64,000 nt of DNA from Crambe crambe (taxonomy: Eukaryota > Porifera > Demospongiae > Poecilosclerida > Crambeidae), in assembly GCA_963924555.1 (NCBI GenBank), contig OZ004587.1, positions 2,046,001 through 2,110,000 of the forward strand. Reading direction: 5' to 3'. Made by a program: the position numbers and the translations under genes. Shown in pieces: positions 1 through 10,929 of the stretch. The notes beneath the pieces are model-generated. The model saw nothing but the letters and a program-made list of their open reading frames with translations, had not been told where the DNA came from and made no database searches. Position 1 is the stretch's first letter. Each line of letters opens with the position of its first letter.

Positions 1-24
1 AAGGAGGGCCTGGGGACGAGGCTA
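1..24. repeat. Dispersed short repeat (copy 1)
   Basis: The first 24 bases match 61077-61100 with about two differences (shared core GAGGGCCTGGGG then GAGGCTA). Similar AGCCTGGGGAC words occur near 37016. This is probably the end of a dispersed element that continues left of the window; its class is not recognised. Confidence 0.45.
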
Positions 25-81
25 AGACATACACATTTTGATTTACGTAAAACTTGACCTTTAACCTTAGGAATTATGAAC

Positions 82-232
82 AGTAAGTAGATGCAAGTTG
101 TAAGAACCAAAACTAGGTAAGTAGATGCAAATTGCAAGAATCAGGTACGTAATTGACTATATAAAACTAAGTAAGTAGATGCAAGTTGTAAGAACCAGGT
201 AATTGACTATATAAAACTAGGTAAGTAGATGT
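82..232. repeat. Short degenerate tandem repeat
   Basis: About four imperfect copies of a unit built on GTAAGTAGATGCAAGTTG and ATTGACTATATAAAACTA. Unit length varies between about 45 and 60 bases. No coding potential is seen. Confidence 0.6.
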
Positions 233-597
233 AGGTTAGGTATAATTAACTTAGCAAAATCAATAGCAGCTCAAAAAAGAACTATGCTGGATTCATGATG
301 TCATTTATAACTTCAAATCACATGCATGATGTGTGCAAAATATTGTAGCAGCATAAAGTAGCTACCAGCTAGCTCTGTCTGTCGGGACAATGAAGTCATT
401 GTTGAAGCTTAGCCCATTGCTACACCGTTTCGTCATAACATTATAGCACCAATGTGTTATATGTAGCTAACTGCCCCAGGTGTGACTATAATGCCTTGAA
501 CTATATGAATCATAGTTTCCAGCTGTCCCGATTTGGCTGGGACACTCACAATATTATAGCTCTTATGCTGGTCTATGTAAGTATAATTGAAACATAC

Positions 598-876
598 CTT
601 TCATAGTGCAGTACTTTTCCTGTATTTGCTTCGCTAATCCTGACTCATCAACAAGAGGATCATTTAGGACTGTGATTACAGATTCCCAGGATACTGGAAC
701 ATTCGTATTCATACCAAACCAATAGCTCACAGTTTCGATCATGCGTCTGGAAGTGGAAGGATAATCACATTCAAATGTTTTTAGTTTACTTCCTTCAATG
801 CCCAACTGGATGCCTATTTCAAACCATTTGGTCTGCACTTTAGCTAGTTCCTTTCGCAACATCGTTTCATCAATAT
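598..876 (-). CDS. Copy 1 exon: Death domain
   Basis: Ninety-two codons after a TTTTCATAG acceptor. The protein reads [48 protein letters not shown], typical of the six-helix Death fold (helix 1 xxLxxVxxKWxxIGxxLGI; near the end a W-xxVxxxLxxP segment). The split codon joined to the 2A exon gives NPGP-DIDE, so the Death domain would sit at the very N-terminus of the downstream 2A product. The exon ends in phase 1 (AAAG|GTATGT) and is 279 nt, the same as in copy 2. Confidence 0.8.
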
Positions 877-3800
877 CTATGAAAACATAATAATTATAAG
901 CATCAGTTAAATAAGGAATTGAATTCACTTATAGTACTTGCACTGTCTATATAATCACAAACAGATACGAAAGAAGTGATTCTTTATTCATGACAATAAT
1001 ATAGTCTTGTTAGTTAAGTAATGTAGCTATAAAATTAATATAATTATTGATGCTGTCAAAAGTCTGTCTTCTTACATAATCACACATTCCTCCATTATAT
1101 TAATACTTAAAGGGAAAGGATTATAGTGCAGTCAATTTTGAGTAGTGTATAATGATTAGAAGTCGCTTTAAAATGATACTGCTTTGTCTTCTGTTCTTCA
1201 TACTTGAGCACATTGAAGGTGTTCTGTCTTCAAATTCGGAGTTGCTGACTGTAGGAGGGAAGTATTTTGGAGTTATGAAAGGAAATATTAACTTGACATG
1301 TTCAAAAATAGCATCCAACTTGCTAGCTTTCAGCCTACAACATACGTAGCAGACATTTTTATGCCCTGTCCTGTACATGTGATTCTTTGACCTTGACCTC
1401 ACAAGTACTATTGACTAGTGAATTAATTTTGTCATTAGGTTTCGTTGGTCTCTCGATGCTCAGAGCGTGGATCCTAGGCACTATAGTCTGGTTATGAATC
1501 AAGCCTTGATATATCAGGTAAAGACCTTAAGAATTATATACAAAATTAGTCCTTCCAGATCAGATTCATTTTGTCTCATACAATAATATTATTATGATAA
1601 AACCTCCAATAAGCTATATACGTAGCTACGTAGCTACTTTAACTTGGATAGCATCCAGTTGCCTATAATAAACATTACATCAAAAAAGGTATAAAGAAAT
1701 CTTAATAAAAAAGAAAAGAAGGGATGATTCAAAAAAGTTCAGCAACTAGACAGTCAAGTAACCCCTTACTCATCACCAATATTACCAACTACGAGCCAAC
1801 TGTTCCTACTTCACTCCATTTATATCTCATCTTGGTCTGTCATGTGAGCAAAGTAGGAATAGTTAGCTCGTAGTTTGGTAAGAGTAAGGGGTTACTTGAC
1901 TGAAGTTCGCTCTCTTGTTCCTGAATTTTTTTGAACCGCGCACAGCCTTCCCTACTTTTCTTTTTTATTTAGAATAAATATTTTTTTCCTTTATAATAAT
2001 TAATGTTCTCAACTATTAGTAGCGAGCCCAATGTCCACTTCCTATTATGTCATCAAAATGGAGGTGCATGGCTTATCTAAGTGCTTGTGGTAAACATTAC
2101 AGCTTCCTACATATATCCTGATTGAAACTACCACTTACATACATGGCTCTGACAGAAAATCTTAGCTAAGCCTATTAATTTTTATATGCATATAATATAC
2201 TTAGTGAATTCACTCAAACTTGCTCAACTAAGCTAATATTTTCAATTTTACTAAACTTCTTGAGTGAGCACATACAGACTGTGCATGTACATGCATAAAA
2301 TATTACTTCCACTAGCAAGTTTCAGAGTGGACAATGCTGAGGCAGCTCTTTAACTCAGCAAAAAAAAATTTACAGATAATTTTCTTTGAAGTAATGAGAT
2401 CTCTATAATAATATAGCACAGTGCATCAGGTTACAGCTGTCAGGTATCTACGTAGCTATGTAAAAGACATGAATAGTGACTGGTCACTATTTTGAGTAAT
2501 AGATACCTGTTATTATAGGGAACCTGAAAAATTACAAAACATAGAGAACTATAGTATAGTATAGATTGGTGGTTTGTGTAAAATGGATAACTCTAAAGAT
2601 GCTGAACAAACTACAAATTCTTGTTGATCCCACCACTGCCTTATTGGATATGCTCATCACATTCAGGTCTGCATAAAGATCAAGACTCTAACCTACCTGA
2701 ATCTGAGAAGCTTGTAGCAGACTATCTGTTTCTGTGCCAGTTTCTATGCACAAAATTTTTAGCATGCATATACTAGGCCTTTTTGCTTTTCTCCTGCCCT
2801 GCAAAACATGTCAGTGGGACTGAGTACAAGGTTAGCCTTAGCCATGACTCTAGATACATCACTCCACTGTACCAGTGGTATTATAACTGGAACCATTATG
2901 TGCATGCACACTCAAGGAATTTGTTTTAAGCTGGGGAATAGCGATATCTAGACCATGCCTAGAACTCATATCTCCCATTACCTTGTGTTATATCTTGCTC
3001 ACAATTTAACTGATGAGATGCTCATCCACGAATGTTAAATTTGTAGAGTAGCTACCATAATTTTATCAAAGAATCATGCCAACTGCATGTACTTGGCTCT
3101 CTTCTACTTCATAGTGTCAAAAATGTTTCCAAATAAGCATGATATCCTGCAAGCTATGTAAATTTCATGAAATACCTAACATTAGCAGTGTATTTTTCAT
3201 GGGACTTGATATGGAAATTGAAATAATTATTGCTTTATCACTGAGACTTCTAATGTTTAAAGCACCAAAATGTTATACAATCAGCTACTGAATTTATAAT
3301 GAATGAATGAGCATCTGACCTTTCCGAAGCTTCCCTCCCCCCAAGTAGATAGAACCATAGATACTATATAGACTATGTACATGGATAGGCTCCTACACTC
3401 CTTATACGTAGTTAAGTCTTTGCTGTTGAATCATGGAGCTAAGCGACTGTTCCAGTAAGACAGCTGCAAATGTATGCTGAAAAGTGTAATGCTAACATAA
3501 CTTCAAGATAAGCTTTTAATTACAATATGTGTAGAAAGCTTGCTTTATTGCAATTAGCTACATTGGAGCATGCACATACATACATGTGTGGGGCATTACT
3601 AATTGGACAGATACACAATAAGTCATGACTTGAATACTCATTTCAGTGTGCCCACATGATTTACAATACTTGATTCGCGATACACATCTACTCACCAGGA
3701 CCAGGATTAGTTTCAACATCACCAGCCAATAACAGTGTTAATGGTACCAACACTTGATGGTCAGAGTAGTTGACAGTGAAAAGAGCTCCTCTTCTTCGAT

Positions 3801-6800
3801 AATTCTTAGTGCAGCCATAACGGAGCTTGCACATGAGATACGAGCAATGGGGGCCTTTGCATGGGTGAAATTTGAGTGTTCCTTCAGATTCAGTTATGGC
3901 AAGCTTCCACAATAATAATACCAGCAGGAAGTTCAAAGCAAGCAAGTATCTTGTGATATCACCTATAAGAAACAGAATACTAAGAAAGTGGTTTTTAGAA
4001 ATTTTAACTATAGCTATAGGTATTTCAATTCTATTACTTTTGTTACCAAAAAAATTATGTGCTGTAAAATAATGTTTCTGATTTTTCAGGCACCATAGAA
4101 CTAACTACTTGATTACTTAACAGCCATCTCCTATTTCTAACCCTTTGCTCAGAAACATATACAGTTCAGCAGGCTAGCATGATGTCATTTTCTTTTCTCT
4201 ATGCATAGGGAGAATATTATGTAGGTCGATTATTCATAATATTTGCATGTGATTTACATGTGTGACAACTCCTTACTATAATATTAATGTAATGTTGCAT
4301 GATAACTGTATTCATTTCTACTAGCTTAGCTTCATTTCTTCTACAAGGTGTTTATTATTTTTCTAGCTATTTGGAGCTCTTGAAAAATAGTAGAGATTAG
4401 CTGGCATCATAAAAATTAATGTTTTCTCCATATGACTACAGTAATCTCTGTGATATCTGAGCATTAGGTACGTAAGCGTTTCCCACAGTTTGGAGTTTTG
4501 ATAACTGTCTAAGATGTGTAAGATTAACTGTGCCTTAAATTCAAAAATTATTATTATTATGAGCTCGATCATTCTTTCCATTTAGGGGTAGCTATATAGC
4601 AAGTAGAGAGAGAAGAATAGCTCTTTCTATGTAGGATGCCACATATAGACTAATCTTTGTTATGTATATCCAACCAACACAATCCCTACATAATATACAT
4701 CACACTTAAGATGTAAGCTATTGGTAGCTTATTCAGTTATAGTGCAGTAATGTACGTATGTATAGGGATAGTTGGCTGAATATACAGAATAAAGATTGAT
4801 TAGTTCATCCTACCCTTGTTTGCTGAGTAATGCTCATCCCTACATTTACACACAAATGTGTTTTCCTTCTAAATAATATGTATGATAAGAGTTATAGAAT
4901 AAAGGTGACTGTACATCATTTAAATTTTATACTTAAGGTGGCTAAAAAATAAGAATGGAACCGTATTTACCTGAGTATCGTCTAGAACACTGAAGGATTA
5001 AACTTCTGTGATCACAGGTATGATTCCTCGTATAAGAGGAGTTCACAGCCTTTTCTTCTCTTACAGAAGTGCAGTTCACTTGATCAATATGGATGGGGCC
5101 AGTGCCAGAAGCATTGCTTGCAATACTTCTCCCTATAATAATAAAATTTAGTGTTCATGTCATAACAATGTTTTTCAACCTCATAATATTATTATGCCAT
5201 GTACATCTATTCCAGCCATTTCAACCTCATTAAAGAGACTACCTCCTATTCTGCCATGTCCAAACAGCATCTATTTGAACCACCTCATTAAAGAGACTAG
5301 CTACCTCCCACTCTGCCATATGTTCAAAGAGCACCTATTCCAGCTATTTCAACCATAATTATATCCCAACAGCACCTACGTATTCCAGCCATTTCAACCT
5401 ATAGCTCGTTCCTGCAGGCCATTAGGTGGTCACAGTAATTATAATTCATAGGTGCTATTACGTTGGGAGATGGTGGAGTGGCTTTAATAGGAAGGTGACT
5501 GTTACACTAGCTAGCTACATGCATGGTGTTCTGATTGGACAGGTTTCACTATAGCTACAGATTGGAAAACTTGAATCTGTTCTGTACATGTTAAAATTTA
5601 TATAGCAACAATTTAGACATGTTCAAATCACTCTATCAGAATTATATAGCTACTCCACTCGCTATTTTCACTACACAGAAACCCAGTAGATATAGATATC
5701 TGGAGCTAGTCACTGGAAAAAAAGGTTAGAGCCTGTTCATAGCTGAATCTATTCCCCCAAAACAACAACAACAACAATAACAACAACAACAATAACAACA
5801 ACAACAACAATAACAACAACAACAACAATAACAACAACAACAACAAAAAGCTATAGTCTTAATAGCATAATTGTATAAAAAGTCCCACAATACATAGTAG
5901 ATTGCTTTAATTGTGCTTAACAATTTTGACAACTACAGATGATTTCAGAACCAGTTGACCCACCTAGCTATTGCTTGTACTAAGATGCAGCTATAGTAAT
6001 TAAATATAGTATGTGTACTTGATGGTGTTGATGATGCAAATCCTACTTGTCTGCTGGCAACATCTGTTACTTCACGATTGAAGTGGTATCTTTCGCTCCA
6101 AACAGTTTTCCACTCGGAGTTCAGGCATATTTCAAGTTGTCTCTCATAGTAGTACCCTCCAACCAGTCTAATATCTCCTTCAGCACATGCTGTAGAACAA
6201 CAATAGCTGTTATATTATTTGTTCTATAGTCATGGACAATTTCTTCTTTAAACTTTAGCACCAAAGGCCATGCAGTCATGGTCACACAAGTGGTCCAATG
6301 TAAAATTTCTCCAACCAAAATGATATCAATTCTAGGTAGCTACCTCCATAAAGCTTATCTTACCTAAGGAGCATAAGAGCATACCATCATCTTATGTATC
6401 TACATTATGAGGCATTGTTTATTGAAATTGTCACCAGATAACAATTTTAATGCTTGGAGAATTTTTCCTGTACCCAATACCTCACAAGATACATGGTGTA
6501 TCTTGGGGTATTATAGCTAAGAGGTTGATGGCTGCAGTTACAATGTTGATAGCAAGTGAGCGAGCAAGTATTCCTAGAGCTATAGGCTCTATAATTCATC
6601 TGCATGTGTTTCAAATCTTTGATATTGATGAGTCAAGTAGCTATGTAAATGGCAGGAAGCTGTATGTATACATAGAAAGCTGTTAATTGTTTAGATAAGC
6701 CTAGCACATACAATCCGCTTGGCCAGATAAGCCCATAGTGACTATTGTCCACTATTGACGATATGATGTAGAAATCACAATTGGAGCTTGTGGCAGGGCT

Positions 6801-7552
6801 CTACTAATACACTACATATCATAAGCCTGGAGTGTACACATAGATGAATTGAAAGTCGGTTTACTTGCTGTGCTCACTTGCTGATAGAACAAGGATGAAT
6901 TTGAGATTACGAAGTTGACAACCACTGTCACAAGATGTTCTATAATCTCATCCTTAGCTACATCACTTTAGAACTTTTAATTATTTTTTGTATCTTTTTC
7001 ATGCAAGTTATTAATGTCAAATTCGATACTACTTGGTAATTGCTACCTTCCTAGCTCTATACCCATTACCCTTATTTGTTGAGCCTTCCCTATCAAACTT
7101 CCAACGTCCTTCTTGAATTTCATAAGTCTTTTATTTTTTGCATAGCTGTTTAATGTTTTTAATGGGTATTCGTTCATTTGCAACCTGGCAATACTTTTGT
7201 TTGTAATTTACTATTTAGAGTATGCTCATTCAGTATTGTTGTTAGCTATGGGTTGGTAAGCAAAGTATTCCAAAATTTAATTCAATGTGATAATGTGAAA
7301 TAAAGTAACATACACCAAGAGATTGCAATGATTATTCTCACCATTGTTTAATAAATCCTGCATCTTGAGTGGATATAAAAGTATGACAGCTATGAACAAC
7401 CACCATGCAGTCCAAATAAAAGGAATGAACCAGACATGGCGGGAAAGGACGGGGTAGCTTCTCTGCTTAGGTCTATCGCCGTTGAAGCAATAATATTGCC
7501 TCAGGTACTGGACCCGAGACTTCCACAACTGCACTAGTTCAGACCTGATCAT
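598..7552 (-). CDS. SRCR/2A/Death-domain receptor-like gene, copy 1 (5' part)
   Basis: Five exons can be joined in one frame: 7552-7342, 6189-6019, 5132-4971, 3962-3696 and 876-598. All have GT-AG borders and every internal junction is phase 1. The order is signal anchor, SRCR first half, SRCR second half, hydrophobic segment plus 2A motif, Death domain. The last exon ends at a donor, so the gene continues left of base 1; by comparison with the copy at 44.6-56.9 kb the missing part should hold the kinase-like and Roc-COR regions. If the 2A motif acts, the upstream product ends at the glycine before residue 270. The SRCR exons are too short or lack a start codon, so a plain ORF search misses them. 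The exon joins are my prediction; an upstream 5' UTR exon is likely because an acceptor precedes the ATG. Confidence 0.7.
1173..1517 (+). CDS. Possible 5' exons of a secreted Ig-like protein
   Basis: ATG at 1173 (or in frame at 1152) starts a good signal peptide, MILLCLLFFILEHIEG, followed by KGNINLTC. A donor after 1345 (AC|GTAGCA, phase 2) and an acceptor ending at 1438 (TCATTAG) join in frame to a second exon 1439-1517 that reads TFRWSLDAQS then YSLVMNQALIYQ and ends CAG|GTAAAG. A cysteine, then a tryptophan about 17 residues later, resembles the B-C strands of an Ig domain. No third exon was recognised. It lies in the 2.8-kb intron of the minus-strand gene. It may be a relic or chance. 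Confidence 0.35.
1752..1901. mobile_element. Foldback (MITE-like) element
   Basis: The two ends are inverted copies: the left starts AGTCAAGTAACCCCTTACT and the right ends with its complement. Imperfect pairing continues inward through CGAGC and GTTCCTACTT. The same end sequence (CAAGTAACCCCTTAC, TTCCTACTTCACTCC) recurs near 20325-20430, so it is a dispersed family. No coding capacity. Confidence 0.65.
3696..3962 (-). CDS. Copy 1 exon: hydrophobic segment plus 2A-like skipping motif
   Basis: The exon starts after TTATAG with [20 protein letters not shown], a hydrophobic run that would return the chain to the cytosol after an extracellular SRCR loop. A cysteine- and base-rich stretch follows (CKGPHC, KLRYGC, NYRRRG), then a leucine-rich lead into [13 protein letters not shown]-x-N-P-G-P is the canonical 2A motif, at which the ribosome fails to make the Gly-Pro bond and resumes at Pro. 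The donor follows one base after the proline codon, so the next exon supplies the residue after Pro. The apparent start MLALNF is a TTG codon, not ATG; the exon is internal. Confidence 0.8.
4971..5132 (-). CDS. Copy 1 exon: SRCR domain, second half
   Basis: After a TTATTATAG acceptor the exon reads RSIASNASGTGPIHIDQVNC and later NHTCDHRSLILQCS before a GTAAAT donor. GTGPIHIDQVNC corresponds to the family's GSGPIHLDDVxC, and HTCDH...LQCS to the conserved HNCxHxEDAGVxC end. Phase is 1-1, so it joins the preceding half-SRCR exon and the 2A exon in frame. No counterpart was found in copy 2. Confidence 0.65.
5201..5405. repeat. Degenerate tandem repeat, about 65-75 bp unit
   Basis: About three copies of a unit built on TTCCAGCCATTTCAACC, CATTAAAGAGACTA and CTCTGCCAT. 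It lies in the intron between the two SRCR half exons of copy 1. Confidence 0.55.
5761..5846. repeat. (AAC)n/(AAT) microsatellite
   Basis: AAC triplets interrupted by ATAAC. The cysteine/tyrosine run read from the other strand is a by-product of the repeat and not a gene. Confidence 0.9.
6019..6189 (-). CDS. Copy 1 exon: SRCR domain, first half
   Basis: The exon begins after a CTACAG acceptor and reads CAEGDIRLVGG, then LEICLNSEWKTVW, then VASRQVGFASS, matching the first half of a scavenger-receptor cysteine-rich domain (family pattern: RLVGG, GRVEV, TVCDDxW, VVCRQLGF). Two usual cysteines are replaced: TVC has become TVW and VVCRQ has become VASRQ. The chosen donor at 6019/6018 leaves phase 1 and fits the next exon; another GTAGG donor upstream would be phase 0 and would not. 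It should face the outside, between the two hydrophobic segments. Confidence 0.65.
6545..6830. mobile_element. Dispersed 'GAGCGAGCAAGTATTC' element (copy a)
   Basis: It shares GAGCGAGCAAGTATTC, then ATAAGCCTAGCAC and ACAATTGGAGC blocks with 13680-13765, 50400-50660 and 56140-56430. The blocks keep their order in several copies, suggesting a short non-autonomous transposon family. Exact ends are not resolved. Confidence 0.45.
7342..7552 (-). CDS. Copy 1 exon: N-terminal signal-anchor exon
   Basis: Seventy codons from ATG (7552) to a phase-1 donor. A basic 39-residue N-terminus ([14 protein letters not shown], then PKQRSYPVLSRH) precedes a hydrophobic span at about residues 40-60 (VWFIPFIWTAWWLFIAVILLY). 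Positive charge before the span predicts type II topology, with the N-terminus in the cytosol and what follows outside. An acceptor (GTTAG) lies ten bases upstream of the ATG and the ATG is conserved in copy 2, so this is probably the start codon with a spliced 5' UTR. The two copies are almost identical here. Confidence 0.7.
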
Positions 7553-8102
7553 CCCCACACACCTAACAGGAAGAAATAATGGTTAGATTAAGTACTTCAC
7601 TGGAGTTTGATTGGACAGTCAGTGAAAAAAATGGCTTGCCCATTTTTAGGTATGCATTGAAGAGAATTTTGATCAAAACAATGAATTGGAGTATAGCTAG
7701 TAGCTAATGATTTGTGTTTACAATTTTCATGTAAATCTGTAAATCTATTTTCATTGTTACAACTTATGTACTTGTAATTAGCTTACAATAGTACTCTCTA
7801 AGTAGTAATTGCATTGACCTTAGGCACGAAAATAAAATTCCCAATTTATGGTAGTAGAAAAACCAACCTTTATTAGAAGGCATGACAGTCAATTTAGATC
7901 CTGTTATTGTAAAGCTATTAATAGCAAGCTAACCAAGGAAACAAGAGAGCCATCAGTGAGAGAAAATACATATCAGCCAGAAGAACAGCCACAAGAGCAA
8001 AAAGAATAGTCTAGATGTATGACCATGAGTGATGAAGATTGACAAGAGTGACTGGCTTACAGGAAAGATCGTCAAACGTTATAACCATGACAATTAACGC
8101 TA

Positions 8103-8104
<2 letters not shown>

Positions 8105-8135
<31 letters not shown>
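8105..8135. repeat. (TAA)n microsatellite
   Basis: About ten TAA units in an AT-rich region. Confidence 0.9.
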
Positions 8136-8603
8136 CTTCTTGACGGCCATAAATCCCGACTGCTTCATCCTATATCTACGATCTTGGTACCATCTTGAAG
8201 CTCTATACCTAAGGAATGGTATTGTTCAAATTGAAGTTCGGCGGGTCGATACGCCCTTGGTAATGCTCATCGTAGACAGCACAGTTAGTTTATACACTTT
8301 GTAGACGCTACGTAGACAACACTAGAACGCTTCGGCTTTGTAGACTGACGCAGTATAATAATACACTGTACTGAGAAAAAACTGTCTTGCTGAGTTGCGG
8401 TGGGCGTGGTAAAATTATTTGGTAACGGGTCGCGTTCTTGATATATCCTCAGCCACGCCCCTTGAAAAAAAGTATGCAAACAAGTGAGAGTAAAAAAATT
8501 TCTTCTAAATGAAAGAGTGATGTAGGCTGGAGTAGCTATACGACTATAAAAAGTACGGAAACAAGGTGCTGGCTATGTACTGCATTTGCTCTAACTCACA
8601 GAG

Positions 8604-8770
8604 TTGACAAACCCTACATTTCTGTATGGACTGCATTTGTCACTGTGCTCTGCTAATTAACTGTCATAAAACCCTACATCGCTGAAAAAGGATAATATCA
8701 TTATGGCAGCAGCGATGTGTCAATTTTATGACAGTTAGCAGAGCACAGTGACAAATGTAGGGTTTGTCAA
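8604..8770. mobile_element. Foldback element, 167 bp
   Basis: Left arm TTGACAAACCCTACATTT and TTTGTCACTGTGCTCTGCTA are mirrored at the right end, which finishes AAATGTAGGGTTTGTCAA. The left arm carries an extra piece (TCTGTATGGACTGC), so the arms are imperfect. Consistent with a MITE. Confidence 0.65.
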
Positions 8771-10929
8771 GGGATCTGAGTGAGAGAGTGATTACTATAT
8801 AAATTAATATTTTTTAGTTGTCGATGAACAGAGTATTTGAGAAACCATGCAAAACAAAGCTATTAAGTTTATAAGCTACATATAAAATGTACATGAGAAA
8901 TCAGGTATAACTCTGGAATAAACCAAAATGATACCAATCAATGACTTGGTTAATAATTTTGCTCAACAAACACAATAACCAAGTATTAGATTCTCTTCCC
9001 ACATTGCAAGCTTGCAAGGTAAACAATGATAGTGTATGTGCTATAGCTAGCTACAAGCATCAATAGGCCATAAAAGCTATACTTCCATGGATTGTGTTAG
9101 TTAAAATGAGAGTTACATACATAGCTACATTAAAGCTGAGACTCTTGTACCAGACTAGCCAATAAGGGTAGACCATTGTAGCTATGCTGGCATTGAATTT
9201 TCAGGCAAGCTGCAAGGACTGAGGAAGCAAGTAGCTAGCTATGTAAATGATGTCATCTCATGCACTGTGTTTATTGCATGCATGCAAAAGAATGTATTTG
9301 CAACATTGCTCCTGTAGCTAGTAGCTAACGATTTTGGCTGAGTGACAATGAGTGTGAGCAGAAAAGCTTGAAAATTGTGGACACAATTGAGAGCATATTG
9401 GGGTCAACAGGCAAAATTAAGAGCATAATTTTGAAGCTTCTCAAAAGCATAGTAGGCTCATGACTGCTGCTTGATGCATGAATAGGCTTAGCTAGCTAAT
9501 TATTAGCTATAATTATGCATGAAATTTATTAAATTTTAACTCTGTCCCTGCAGTGTAGCTAAATACAGCTAGTAAAATTTAATTGTTAGTTGGAACAGAG
9601 ATATTGTTTGAAACAATCCAAGGAACTAGTTAAGTTAACACTATACATACATAGCCACATGCAATCCTATTAATGAAATTGAGACTCTTGCACCAGATTA
9701 GGAAGTAGGGAATATATATGCTTGGCATAATTTCAGATATAGCTGATAGGCATAATACAAGTACATATCAGGCACAATGCTGGCATAATACTACTGTAGC
9801 TAGCTAAACCGGGAAAATTTGTTGAATTATTTTCTTGGTCATGTAAAAAAAAAAACAAAAAAAAAAACATAAAAAGCTGAAAAAATTCGTAGCTACTAGC
9901 TTTGCATCAAAAATATATTTTAGCTAGATTCAATGCAGTGCAAATACAGCTGGCTAGCTGGAGAGCTAGTAAAAAGAAAAGAGTGGCTGAGGGGAAGCTA
10001 GGGACACTTCTGCTACTATAAACAGTTAGAAAAAGGACTGCTTCTGAAGGGATTATTATTATGACGGTAGCTAAGTCTTATTATTAAAAGTAAGTATATA
10101 CCTCATGAAATGACTGTAGCTACCTGCAAGGAACCGACACTGACAAGCTGGCGTTGGCTCGAATAGAATGAGGGTGGCTATACTACTAGTTCTAGTCTAT
10201 GACTAAGTCAAGCACACAAATGAACTCCTTTATAATACAGAAAGTAACGCATGCGCAGTTATTTAACGAGTGTATATGTATATAGGCACTAGGTTTATCT
10301 AAGTGCTTTGTGGTAAGCTGGTAAGCATTACAGCTTTCTATATAGCTATGCCACATGCATAATTCAACAGTTAGGAGTTGAAGTAAGAGCCTATAGCAAT
10401 ACTTGCCCACACTATAGACATACGTAAGGGAGTAGGAATAGGAACAGAAAGTTTCCAACAGTGTATTATTTTAAATAAGATTTCCATGGTTCATCTTAAC
10501 TTTCTCTTATGGAAACATTCTGTCCTAAATGGCTAGTCTTGCATGCTCACTGACAAATGTTGCTCAGCGCCTTAGTTTATTATCAATGCACATCAAAGAA
10601 ATTTGCATAAGAAAAATGTAGATATATATTCTGGATGGTTCACTATGATTAATAATTCTATCCTTCTCTGGTTTGTAGCAGATGATCTTTGGTTTCATTT
10701 TTGATCTGCAGTGAAATGACCTGCATGTGAAAAAGAGGGTGTTAAGGATCAGGATTCAGGAGATGTATAGATCGAGATGAATAGCTAATCCTATAGGCTA
10801 GACTGTGGATTGCCATACCTCATGGCTCACCCAAAAGAATGCTGCAAGTAACTAGCCAGAGGATTATAATTATAGTTACATTTAATAAAAATAGTTCTTA
10901 ACAGGTTTGACTACAAATCAGCTAGCTCC

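Larger units (their letters stand above)
7563..10900. other. Intergenic stretch without a recognised gene
   Basis: Upstream (5') side of copy 1 on the minus strand. It holds a (TAA)n run, a long foldback and AT-rich unique sequence. The short reading frames at 8285-8479 and 10192-10458 show no domain, no conserved partner in the window and no codon pattern that I trust. Promoter elements could lie just right of 7562, but none is recognisable. Confidence 0.5.

Noticed and set aside
5726-5932. Cysteine-rich minus-strand frame
   Set aside because: Translation of the AAC microsatellite.
6450-6686. Plus-strand 78-residue frame
   Set aside because: Overlaps a dispersed non-coding element and has no domain.
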